Position numbers and translations under genes: made by a program
From: Isoetes taiwanensis
Lineage: Eukaryota; Streptophyta; Lycopodiopsida; Isoetales; Isoetaceae
NCBI GenBank assembly: GCA_021234155.1
Contig: JAJEKV010000016.1
Location: forward strand, 3,028,471-3,092,470
Direction: 5' to 3'
Length of the DNA: 64,000 nucleotides
Shown: in pieces, positions 36,879-47,888 of the stretch
How the letters are laid out: every line of letters starts with the position of its first letter
Numbering within the stretch: the first letter of the stretch is position 1
The notes under the pieces: model-generated
Databases searched by the model: none
What the model saw: only the letters and a program-made list of their open reading frames with translations
Told to the model about the DNA's origin: nothing

Positions 36879-37547
36879 GTCATCACGTTTACTAGAAGGC
36901 ATGGGCATGCGATCTCATGGAGGCGTGTAACCGGGAAAGACTGCCTTGGAAACTTCTGTGTGGTCCGTCTTCCGGGGTTTTGCGAGGTTACAATTCAAAG
37001 TCCTACTTCCGTTTGACATAGGGAAGATTGTCAACTCGCCGGTATACAATCATTTATCTTCATTCTAACAGTCCTAATGCTTCTATTCTCAATTCAATCT
37101 AAGAGCAAGTCTAATATCTAGTCAAGATCAACTCTAAGTAGAATGATCCCAAACAATGGTAAAGGCCATTTGTTCTTTGGAAATTTCTAGTAAGATGAGT
37201 TGCAATTTGAGAAATGGAAAAGTGTGATACAAATACTAAATTTGAAGCCACATAGTCTACATATCAATGGATGTAGAACCGGTGCCGATTATGGTCATCA
37301 ACCTATCCATCCTTTATCTGATCAAACATAAGCCTATTGCACTTGTGCACAAGATTGCTAAAGTGCACATATAAGGTCCACAATAGTATGACGTAATAAG
37401 TCTAGACCGTAGAGGTGAAACAAATCCAAAAATATGCTAGTACATGGGACACTTGCATCTCGTGCAGCATTAGGCACCCCATCGTGTAATTGTTGAATCC
37501 TTCGATCCAAACTTGCCCCATTGTAGTGGCTCGTAACAAGCTGGACA

Positions 37548-38274
37548 TCGTGCGATCGGGCATGCCAGAAGCCACAGAATGATAATTCGGCTGCGTGGTT
37601 GCATCCAAATCGTCAAGGCTATCCTAGAATACATGTTTGAAAAGTAGAGGATTGTTCAACTTCCCGGATTGCCAAGTACATGCTATCTTTACACTATAGC
37701 ACTAGGCTAGGAGCACATCGAGCAAAAGGTTGACTAGTTGCCTATAGCAAATCGAGTTTGGCTCTGTTGATAGCTGGTTCCCAGTGTAAATTAAATGTTT
37801 GAACTCATGCACAAAGGCAAAACCCCATTTTGAGCTCAGTGAAGTGGTTGAATTAGGGGAACACGCCATCTTCCTGTACGTAACGAAAGGGGAAAATATG
37901 GGCGTTGGCACATCCGTGTGGAGGATGCCCATTTTTTCTTTTTTGGGATGTTTCATGGAACACGAACTACCATTTCAATGGTGGCATTAACAGATGGATC
38001 TGTTTTAATGCCTCGATACTTAAATCCTACTAAGTCTGTAGGGTTTAGGTTTTGGCAGCTTTCCCTACATCTGAAGTGGTCGAGAACTTGTGTGCAGGTT
38101 CCCTCGCGAGTTTGAAGAGGGACCCAAAGAGGGAGAACAAAAAAACCCTTCCTAGACACCGGCTCCAGAGACATCGTGTGATCAGGCATGCCAGATGGCG
38201 TAAAAACGATCGCTTAAGCTAATTGCATCCAAAATCCAAAGTTATCCTAGACCACATGTTTGAGAAGTAGACGA
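37548..38274. repeat. Direct repeat of about 105 bp, 622 bp apart
   Basis: The segments 37548-37652 and 38170-38274 share 'catcgtg.gatc.ggcatgccaga' and end in 'acatgtttga.aagtaga'. They may bound an older insertion within the CACTA-like element or reflect a segmental duplication. Confidence 0.65.
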
Positions 38275-38276
38275 TA

Positions 38277-38900
38277 AAACACATTTTCTAAACTATTGAT
38301 GAATTCAAAATATTGTACGATTATAGAATTCATGTAATTAAACATGATATAAATGAGCAATGTACACTTAAAAACAATCTTACAAGCTAATGATGATATC
38401 TAGAAACTGGTGTGAAATTTCGAATTAGTACAAAAAACATGATATGAGCCACTACTGGTTTTGCAAAATTATTATATGCACAAAACACATCTTAGAAACT
38501 ATTGTATGGTTGTAGAATTCATGTAATTAAACATAACATGAACTAGCAATGATCTTGTTTAATCAATATACACTTAAAAACATTCTTACAAACTAATGAT
38601 GATTTCGAGAAACTAGCATGAAATTTCGAATTAGTACGAAAAATATGATATGAACCACTATTGGTTTTGTAAAATCAATATATGCATAAAACACATCTTT
38701 TAAACTATTGACGATTCTAAAAAACTATTGCATGATCAAAGAATTCATGTAATTAAACATGATATGAACTAGCAATGATTTTGCTAAATCAATGTACACT
38801 TAAAAACAACCTTACAAACTAATGATGATTTTCAGAAACTAGTGCAAAATTTTAAATTAGTACACAAAACATGATATGAACTATTATTGGTTTTGCATAA
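38277..38900. repeat. Right subterminal tandem repeat, about 205 bp x 3
   Basis: Three head-to-tail copies begin near 38277, 38482 and 38689, each with 'agaattcatgtaattaaaca', 'caatgtacacttaaaaac' and 'aaacatgatatgaac'-type words. They end about 100 bp before the right terminus of the transposon, in the position where CACTA-type elements carry transposase-binding repeats. Confidence 0.8.
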
Positions 38901-39014
38901 CCATGAAGGACACATGGTTTTTTTTTACATTATGAATTGTTGTATATAAAAACCACATATATACTGGTTTTCATGCTAATTTTTTATACAAGTTCATTTT
39001 TGGGGGGCCTTGTG

Positions 39015-40182
39015 CAACATCTCTCCTATGATGAGGTATATTCTGTTGGCATGGAAGGAGGTGGCCCAGCTCTTTACAGCAGAGGAAATTCCGTGGGAAG
39101 CAGGGTCGTTCCTAATTTTCTCCTTTCGGTGCCCGATCTAAGGAGCAAAAGGGACCGCCACTTGCCTTAGTTCATCCAAGAATTTACGCAAGATGGAAAG
39201 ACAAAAATATATGTAAGCTAAAGGACATATGGGACACAGATAGACAGAAATGGCAGGCATGGTCAACAATTAAGAATATTGTGGGAAATAGAAAAGGGGA
39301 CAAAAAGCTCTACCAACAGATCTTGATAAAGGTGGGCGCCATCTCGCATAGATGGGGCTGGAGAGAAGTGGATAATCAAGGATGAAAAGAGGGCAGGATA
39401 TCAAAGGATATAAGGTGAATCTCCTATACAAACTGCTGTTACAGAGAAAACCCTTAAATATATGCAGCCGAATGGGATATCAACAAGAAGACATACTCCC
39501 TTATCTAGTGGACAGCTGGAACCTTTGGTGTAGCAGGAAAATTCAGCACTTCATATGGCTTGCATGGCAAGGTGGAGTATCTACCTTGTGTAGGCTGAAG
39601 CAGAGGAAGATCGTCGAGACCGGATTGCCCGCTTGGATGTAAAGTTTGAGGAAGATACCAACCATATGTTTTTCTCGGCCGCAACCAAATCCGTTTTGGC
39701 ATTGGGTGCTGCCCATACCGGACTCACATCCCGGAACTTGTTTGGCCTAGGATTGTCATGCTTAGGGCCTCCAAGCTGAAAAAGATCGCTGATTGCTATT
39801 GCACTATGGTGTGTTTGGAAGCACCGCTGAAGTGGATAGAGGCAAACTTAACTCGACATGTATGATCACACCGAGCTTCCGCTATGAAACCGCTTTGATG
39901 GGCATTGCTCATCGGCGGAAATTTGGTGATAGTTACTGACCAAGAGTTTGATAGTATCGGCAAAGTCAGAGGATTCTACGAATATTTTGTATGCTCTTGG
40001 GCCTCTAAAGGCAATGTAGAGGATGAGTAGACTAGGATAAGTAACCTGTTAGAGTTGTGAATGCAGTTCAGTCCTCTTAAAGGGACATTTTGTTAGGTCC
40101 TTTATTTATGTAAATACCTTTTCATATAATAAAAAATAAAAACATCTTGCCATCAAAAAAAAAAAAAAAAAAAAAAAAAAGA
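39015..40182 (+). pseudogene. L1-type LINE ORF2, right part with zinc-binding RT domain and poly(A)
   Basis: This is the continuation of the element at 30451-31078. After the 'caa' duplication the text reads RYILLAWKEVAQLFTAEEI, then the zf-RVT region: IQHFIWLAWQGGVSTLCRLK near 39540-39600, and EEDTNHMFF near 39650. Several stops and frame shifts show that the copy is dead. The 3' UTR ends in a 25-nt A tract (40156-40180), followed by the target-site duplication at 40183-40193. Without the transposon the LINE copy is about 1.8 kb. Confidence 0.8.
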
Positions 40183-40193
40183 AGAACATTCTA
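40183..40193. repeat. Target-site duplication of the L1-type LINE, right
   Basis: Matches 30440-30450 exactly (11 of 11) and follows the poly(A) tail. Confidence 0.85.
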
Positions 40194-42540
40194 GATTGTT
40201 GCTCACTCTTAACATTTGAACACATAACAAATAAGGCACTTGAGGAGACAAAGGTATAAGGAAAATAAGGAAGGGTAAACATCGTGCTATAAATTTTAAA
40301 ATAAAGGATTACACTTCAAGGTTGGCATAGAGGAACCAAAGCAGTACCACCTCACAATTGATATAGGCCTAGCTTATTTGCTACCAATTTACATCACAAT
40401 TAATATATGCCTAGCTTATCTGCTGCCAATTTACATCTGGTATTTGTTAGCCATCTTGAGTGCTCAAAGGTAGTACAACAGCCAATGTCTTGCAAGACCA
40501 CACTCAATTGCAAAGACAATATAGCATCAGCAAGCTTCTAGAACGTGAGTGTTCATTCGTCCGGTCCTTAAAATGAGAAGAGAAAACTGGAACAATGGGA
40601 TCAATTTGCATTGCATATTCTATAGAATAATGCAGTCAAAGCTTTAGGCATTAGCAGAATGGCTAATAATGTTGATCTTTCAGAAACACAGGACAAAGAT
40701 GTTCAATTAGCTCAGTCAATATTTTCTTTCTAAATCACATGATACATTGACATCTCGTGTGCATTTACACAACTTTAGAGACTTCCTTGAAATGCCTGCA
40801 TCAGAACAAATAATGCACATCTTGTTATAAATGAAGAAAGTACAAAATGATTGGTCCGAAGACACACCATAGAATATAGAAGCTTTGCAGCTGCCAAATG
40901 TCTTCCCTCTGGCAGGAATCAATATATACTCTATCTATCTTTACAGCTTTGCACTCTCTAGCTAATCCAAGACAATAGAAAAGAAACAATAATGCAAATC
41001 AGTTATAATACATGCAGCATTTGGAACATAAGTCATATCATAAAAGCAGTGAACATGGATTGTTTTAAATAGTCCTAGGCAGACTAAAAACATGTCTCAA
41101 TCTTTCATGGTCAGAAATCTCATTATCCATGTCAGATCATAGTCAGAAATCTTTCATGGTCAGGAATCTCATTCTGGATGAAGGGAGGGACTATGTTCTG
41201 TGAAGTAACTGAAGGAGCCCAGCCTTTTAAAACCCAAAAACTGTCAGATCCAATGGCTATTTAGGAAAGCCTTGAAGTATAAAACTGAATACCATGACAC
41301 CAAAAACAAAAATGTGAATACCTTGGGATCATCCAAGCCTTTTTCCTACCTGCTCTTTCATCCATGGCATACGTTGCATCACGGACATGGAAATAACATA
41401 AAGGATCAAAAGACTGACAACCTCTTCGTTTGGATGATGCAAACTTTGAAAGAAATGGGAAGCACCTTACTTCTTGTTTATAGTGTCCAAAGGAAGCTGC
41501 CCCTTTGCAGCACCTCTCCAGGGTAGGTGCAATGATCATCATAGAAAAGGTCAAGTGGTCATCTAGCCCCCCATAAATTCCTCACAATCCAATATCCCTC
41601 TGTGACTGTCCCATAACCTACCATTGTTACTGCATGATTCAACTCTGTTTTACTGCAAGTGCCTGTGGAAAGTCCCTGTACCAAATACCAATCATAGCCA
41701 ACCCTTCATTACCATCCATGTTCCTCCAACTATTTAAATCACAACAAAACTTATATTTCTACTCATCTATTCATGCATTCAATAGAGGAACTTAAATCTC
41801 AAGAATTGATTTTAAACAGTTTGATACATCATCAAACCAAAGTATAATAACGTATAATCATAAAATGGCTTACCCCTGTATAGAACTGAAAGCTTCGACT
41901 GACTTCATTTATGCCAACTACCACAGGCTGATTTCCCACTATCTTAATGGTAAATACCTTAATGGCAGAAGTAGGTTGCCTAAATGCTCTAGAGTCAAGG
42001 CTTTAACAATGAGGGAAGCCACATCTTTGGAGTCCAAACTTATTGCTTAATCTGCTTGGGTAATTGCATCTCGAGTATTTCTTCTGTGACAGGTCAGTAA
42101 AAGGAGAGAAACAACATAGCCAACCTCTTCGTGATGTAGAAGAAACGTGATTGAGTGCAAGCAGAGAACGTCATAACAGAGTAGAATGGGTAGAATGAGT
42201 TCTACCTTAGCTGCCATAGCCTGCTATAAGGCAGGATCCATCTCCGGAGCAGGCAGCAGCGCATCTGTCTCGGGTTCTAGGGTTTTCTACAAAACTTTCA
42301 TATATGAAAAAGGGTCGATCCCAATCGCTTCAAGGTTGCAATCCCCTGCTTCATTTTGTTCGTTTTGTACTAAAAGAATTCCAAAGTGCAAAAGCAACCG
42401 ATGGTAAAGGCAAGGTGTCCCAAGCGCCAGTTCCTCCACTCCTCGATCACGAAGAGAATCAATTTCCCTTCTTCCAGGACCACCCGATTTAGGGCTTCAA
42501 TCTAAGCCGTCCAATTTTAGGGCGAGATTCAAGACAGACA
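40194..42540. other. AT-rich DNA without a defined gene
   Basis: A 45-bp duplication lies at 40355-40436 ('atgcctagcttat.tgct.ccaatttacat'). A minus-strand frame at 41554-41261 contains CYFHVRDATYAMDERAGRKK and ends at a donor-like 'caag|gtattc'. It could be an exon but is not recognised. Near 42185-42300 the minus strand has 'aaaaccctagaaccc', which looks like plant 5' UTR text. A decayed minus-strand gene cannot be ruled out. Confidence 0.35.
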
Positions 42541-42544
42541 TACA

Positions 42545-44930
42545 TCATAATTTTATAATATAGGATGCTGCTCATTGGGTTGCATCAACAAATTTAACAT
42601 GTCTGAATTACGAGCAATTAGAGACAACTCTACACCAATGACATTGGCTGACTGTAATACCTACTTGGCCTATCATGTAAGACCAGACCGCAACACCTTC
42701 TTGCACTACATTAACCGCCAAGAAGTTTGCGGAAATGCTTTATAGTTGTCCACCGCTTAGGATCCACCTCGTAATGTCTAGAATACACAAAAAGAGTGGA
42801 CAAAAATCTAGCAATTGATGATCATTGTGGACCAAGAAGAGTTGTAACCATGCATGCCCTTGTTGCTGTGTCATGGATGGAGAAATATTTTAGAGAAACA
42901 TGTGAGAAGTCGCCTAACAAGAACATGTATCATTTAACTTGATAACATCACCAAAAAGATGTTTTTAATGAGTAAAAAGAGACTTGCACTCAGCTTGAAA
43001 GACATCTCTTACTCACACTTCACCGTGACCGTGGAAAAGTGAATTCGGTTTAGTGAAAATTCGGAGACATAGAATGTCCGCTTGCTCAAGGTATGCGTAA
43101 TTAAAGAGTCAACGAAACCCGAAAGACAGAGGTCGAAAGAAGCAAGCTCATGTTCTCCAATCTCTCACTTGTTTTAAAGAAAAATGCTTTGACCTGATTT
43201 CTTCTACAGATATTGTGCAATAGAACCTTGCGACATCGTGAACAACAAGCAAGAGAGAGAAGAAAGCTTGCCAAACACGAAAAAAGCTCTTGAACGCCCA
43301 CCAATATATATATGTCTTGTGATTGATGGAATGGACCAAAAAAAAACTACTCTACCGCATTTCTTGAACATTTCTAAAGATGTGCCAGGAGGAATGTTTT
43401 GTTAAGGTCCACCTTGTAGGAGCTATGGTCTTCAAAGGAAGTCTAAAGTGCAAAGTATTTTTGAACATATCCAAACTTGCATGGTGACCCTAACCTCACA
43501 ATTACAATTTTAACAAGGTCCCGTGCGAGCAAGAGCAATTACCACCAAAGCTTTACCCGCAACTTGACAATACTACAAGGAGAACAAGAATCAAACATTC
43601 TTTATGTCTTTGTGCCATGTTAGTGGAGCTAGGGATCTTTAGAAAGTGAAGCTCGCTTTTCTTACTTGTAGGCCACACATGATCAGATTGACCAAATGTT
43701 CAAGAGATTTTCTCATGCGCCTTTAGAAGGAAGAAGGCTTTCTCTCTTCTACTTTAGTTCAATTATTGAAGATTCATACATTCTCACTCCAAAGGATCGA
43801 TCTTCTTAAAGAGACGCCGATTTCGTGAGAGTTTGTTTTCTCTCAATGTTCGGGGACAGAGAAACAAGCCGTGAACAAGTTGAATGATCTCACCTTTCAA
43901 CATCACATCAAGTTCTACTTGAAGGATGGCCAAAGCTTCTTACTGTGGGAAGAAGTATACCCAAACTAAGGACCGGAGTCCACCGTAGGGATTACGCTTC
44001 CTTAAATATATTCCACACTTCCTTCATAGAACGTGTTGAGCAACTTCCTCTCAAAAATCCTAAGGAGTCCAAGCAAAGAAAAGTACTCCAGTTGTCATCC
44101 TTAAAACCATTGAAAATGGAATTTCCTCGAGGCTTTAATTACTTCTTAGAAGAAGATCTGGATGTGGTGGAGTAATTTCTTCCTCAAAACAAGAAAATTG
44201 TTGTGCAAAATATAGCTCTAAGACAGCTGCAAGAACCACTTCAATGGCCTAACACCTTCCATCAACCCTCAAGCACTAAGCAGTCCAAGCAATGCTACAT
44301 TAGCACCTTGCAATGTAAAAGACGAGGATCGAGTCATGTACCTCGGACCAAGACGCAGGAATGAGCCTCAAGGTAATATCACGTAAATTACCAAGGGTAT
44401 GCTAATTGCTCTTCCAACCGAGGAGGATGATAAAGGCCGACCTTTCCGGATAGCAAAAAGTGCTTGACACGCCAAGGAGGAAGGCTTAGTCACTAAATTC
44501 AAGATTCATTGGCTTGCAACACGCTTTAAAAATGCTTTTGAAGGTAGATATGAGTTAGAAATGAGAAGCCAAGGAAAAGGGAGAAAGTCCAAGAAGGTGG
44601 GTTGTAGGGATGAGTTGAACCTTAATGACGGACTATATTGTGCTATGATTTTAAATTGAAATCGACAATCGCCACGCCAGAGACTATCAATTTGCTTAAA
44701 AAGCTTGTAATTACGAAGAAGAAGAGGATGAAGAAGGTGGTGGCAATGCTTCACCATCCGCTGATAGTGATGAGGAAGATAACTCAAGCACTTCCTCCAA
44801 AGGACAATGAAAGAAGTGAAGGTGATGAGGATGGCATAAATGAATATGATGACGCCCCGGATCCCTCTCTCTCATCACTCCTCACACTTTTGTACATAAC
44901 CGAAGTCTTAGAAAAAGATCAGAAATTTTG
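42545..44930 (+). pseudogene. DUF7869-type transposase-like gene, decayed
   Basis: Plus-strand text in shifting frames follows one eukaryotic family of transposase-like proteins (DUF7869 group). In order: NMSELRAIRDNSTPMTLADC and VRPDRNTFLHYINRQEVCGN (42600-42740), VAVSWMEKYFRETCEKSPN (near 42870), VIDGMDQKKTTLPHFLNIS (43320-43380), DPNLTITILT (near 43490), then HTH/DQIDQMFKRFS with a two-base loss (near 43680-43715), NDLTFQHHIKFYLKDGQS (near 43890), KMEFPRGFNYFLEEDLDVVE (near 44115-44175), a segment around GRPFRIAK (44420-44460) and FKIHWLATRFKNAFEGRY (near 44500-44550). D/D-containing motifs suggest a DDE-type nuclease fold, but that is inference. The many frame shifts make it inactive. Confidence 0.65.
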
Positions 44931-47888
44931 CATGTGAATATGAAGATTCTATCTTCAAATTTTGAGAATACTACGCCAAGCCATGGACTTACTTCAAATT
45001 TTTGTTAAATATTTTATCCTCTCGAATTAGAGTTTCTCTCAGAAAACATACTTCAAGAACATTCTATTTGCTAAGAAAAGTGACACTTTAAAAAAGTCAA
45101 TTCTTCCGTTGCACAAAAAAATTAGTCATTTGGGGGGTTTCAAAATAGAATTTCATGCATCCTTTTTTTTTACCTCGCTTTTTACCCCTTTTGTAAAAAA
45201 AAGAGGAATCTTTGAGGAATATTCCTTTTGCTCTCGTTTCGATGATTTGCTCCCGTTTAATACGCAATCTTGTTCCTTGCGGGGCTGTTTGTTTTTCTAA
45301 CATGCTCTTGGTTGATTACCACTAGCGCCAAGACCTCACATGCCAGTTTGTTAGAAACTTGACATTTGAGAACAACTTTCATGCCTGCATATGACACATG
45401 CAGGAAGTACCACATCAACTAAGAAGGAAATTGACAGGACGCATGATGACAAAAAAACGAGGAACTGGCAGGCAAAACTGTTATTATATTGCAATAGGAT
45501 GTTGACCATCTCCAAAATCCGGCATTTCATGAAATTTATAAAGGATTTTTTATCCTGGGAAAATTCTAGATTGTATGGTTTCAGTAATATATGATGTCTC
45601 ATATTCAATAAGTGCAAGTGGAGAAGGCTTCATTTAGAAAAGGAAAAAACTGATGTCAAAAGACCTATCCAGATGAAATTGTACAGCTGTTGAAAGTTAC
45701 TGTTGGAATGGAATTTATTATTTGTTGCTGTTAATGTTGTTTGGAGTTTATAATTGCCTCAAAAGTCACCTCAAACTTCACATGACTACTGTGGCTATCT
45801 AACAACACTAAGTGTAGCCTTTCAGGAGATACACCTGTAGGCACTCTCATCTAAAAGTAGAGTAGCCTTGACTTCAATCTTAGACTGGAGAACTGCATGC
45901 TTGAAGCATTGGAACTGAAGGAGTTTAGAGCTGCTAGCAAATGATGATTGCTGACCAATCTGCAGAGACATAATACCCCACTTGCTGTTCATGTGTGGTC
46001 GAAGAGACAACTTTATTCATGCATCATTATAGCTGTGGAACTCCTCAAGTTGATATCGCAAAGTTATATAAGCCAGCATTGTGCATATAGTTCTATCCTT
46101 TATGGCAATCTACATTTCTGTTGTAAAATATCATTGCATCACTTATAGGTTCAACCTCTTTCTCTTTCAATGCTGATAAATTGAACTGATTGAGTTCTTC
46201 ATGCAGGACACGTGCAAGGCTGTTCTATAGCTTGGAAACAACTGCTCTATAGTCATCCAAATCTACAACATATGGCCTGCTTCGCACATGGCTGCAGAAG
46301 TTCCTCTCCATTTGCAGTTGTTTAGGAAAATGAATATGCCCTTACTTACACTGAATGCAAAACACTAATTATTTAATTCTTGCATTTGGGAAGTTCCAAC
46401 CTGTGCTACAGCATTTTGAAGCTGTAAATCCATAAAAATGGTCGCGAGAACTGACCCTTGCTATTAATCAAGCATACAAGAATGTACATAGGAGAATGTA
46501 TAGAACATAATGGACATGTTGCTTCTGGGAACTCCACCATCATTTGCTACTACATATTTCAAATACATGTGATCTTAGTCGAAATAGCTACCAAACAAGA
46601 TGTTGCTATATTAGACAATGCCAAAATGGATATGCCGAGGTGTGCATATTATGTAATCTTATGTAATGCAATACAGGCATATACGACTTCACTCTGCTAA
46701 AAGTAGAAGAAATCAACATTAAATTGCAGTTTGCTCCAAGTATATATCACCTTATCAAATGATATAGGACTTGCATACATTTATTTGCCACCATGTTATC
46801 AATATATGTGCCGGACATCGAGTTTGCACGAAATAAATAAAGATGATGCCTTGTAAACAAACTTAGATATTAGTAACTTTGTTTTCTTAGTAGTGAAATG
46901 TAAAGGAAGTAGTTTACCACTAAGGTTTGCTAAAGCTGATTTCAAAAACCTATGAGATACCTGTCAAACATGTCTATATAATCCATTGGTGATGCATTGG
47001 AATTTGTATTGACTGAAATTAAGGGTTCATGGTCAGGAAAATTTGATATTAAAGGGCAAATGGAGTAGATTATTAAGATAGCTGGGTTTGCCAAATTGAA
47101 GTTGTTATCTAATCTGGCTATAGAAATAGCAGGCATGTGCATGCTAGCATGGTAGAAGCACGACATCAGCTACATATTTGGTTAGCATGGAGGATGCTTT
47201 CAATATCTTTAGCTAGAAACCAGATTCTGGATGAGTAGTGCAGTGTCATAGTATATTTCCAAAATTGATGTATTTGGATAATTAAGTGGAGAAACATCGT
47301 GCAGGTCCACGGTCGGTTTGTTTTTTACATGTTCTGACCTGAACTACCGCAGTTCTCTAACATCTACATCTTTGGAGCTTGGAGAAGAACATGGCGGCTA
47401 AGTAAAATAGATGCTGGAAAAATTGCATGATCTTACTATGAATGGAGTCATTTGCCATAATTTCATTCTGGTTATTAGATCCTGTCAATTCCCAGAATCG
47501 AAACAGAGGTCCCATTTTTGTGCAAAATTCTAAGATTACAACACATGGCCTCAAATGGACCCCTTGGAAAAAATTATTAAACCAAATTGGTAGTATATAT
47601 AGTTTCGTGCAAGATGTGAATTGTGAAGGTCAGATCGTGTGCAATTAAATTAGGGCAACCCACATGGGCGAAAAATGAGGAAAATATTACACGATGCACG
47701 AAACTGTGGGGCATATCAACGTGGTATTGTAGTTTCGTCTTGACTAGAAAATTGGTAAAAATATATCACAGATTATGAGGTTTTCAAGGGTAGATCAGTG
47801 AGTTTGGATCACAGAGAGCAATATGCGCAGATCATGAACTTCATGTGGAGCTTGAAGGAGACTAATTAGAAATTGATTTTGGATCAGA
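44931..47888. other. Intergenic DNA upstream of the NB-LRR gene
   Basis: Three kilobases with no recognisable gene, RNA or element. Short frames of ordinary composition (for example plus 45391-45594) show no family signature. The last few hundred bases would contain the promoter of the NB-LRR gene. I cannot place a TATA box with confidence. Confidence 0.45.

Larger units (their letters stand above)
31079..39014. mobile_element. CACTA-like DNA transposon, 7.9 kb, inserted in the LINE
   Basis: The left end CACAAGGCCCCCAAAATTG is mirrored at the right end, where the reverse complement reads CACAAGGCCCCCCAAAAATG. The inverted match covers about 22 bp with one indel and one or two mismatches. The flanks carry the 3-bp duplication 'caa' (31076-31078 and 39015-39017). 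Terminal CAC and a 3-bp duplication fit the CACTA/EnSpm superfamily, although the usual CACTA start is not exact. Subterminal repeats occur on both sides (31.2-32.1 kb and 38.28-38.90 kb). No TNP2-type transposase is recognisable, so it looks non-autonomous. It contains minus-strand gene-like exon text at 32.8-35 kb and a TGACG cluster at 35.2-35.4 kb. Confidence 0.75.
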
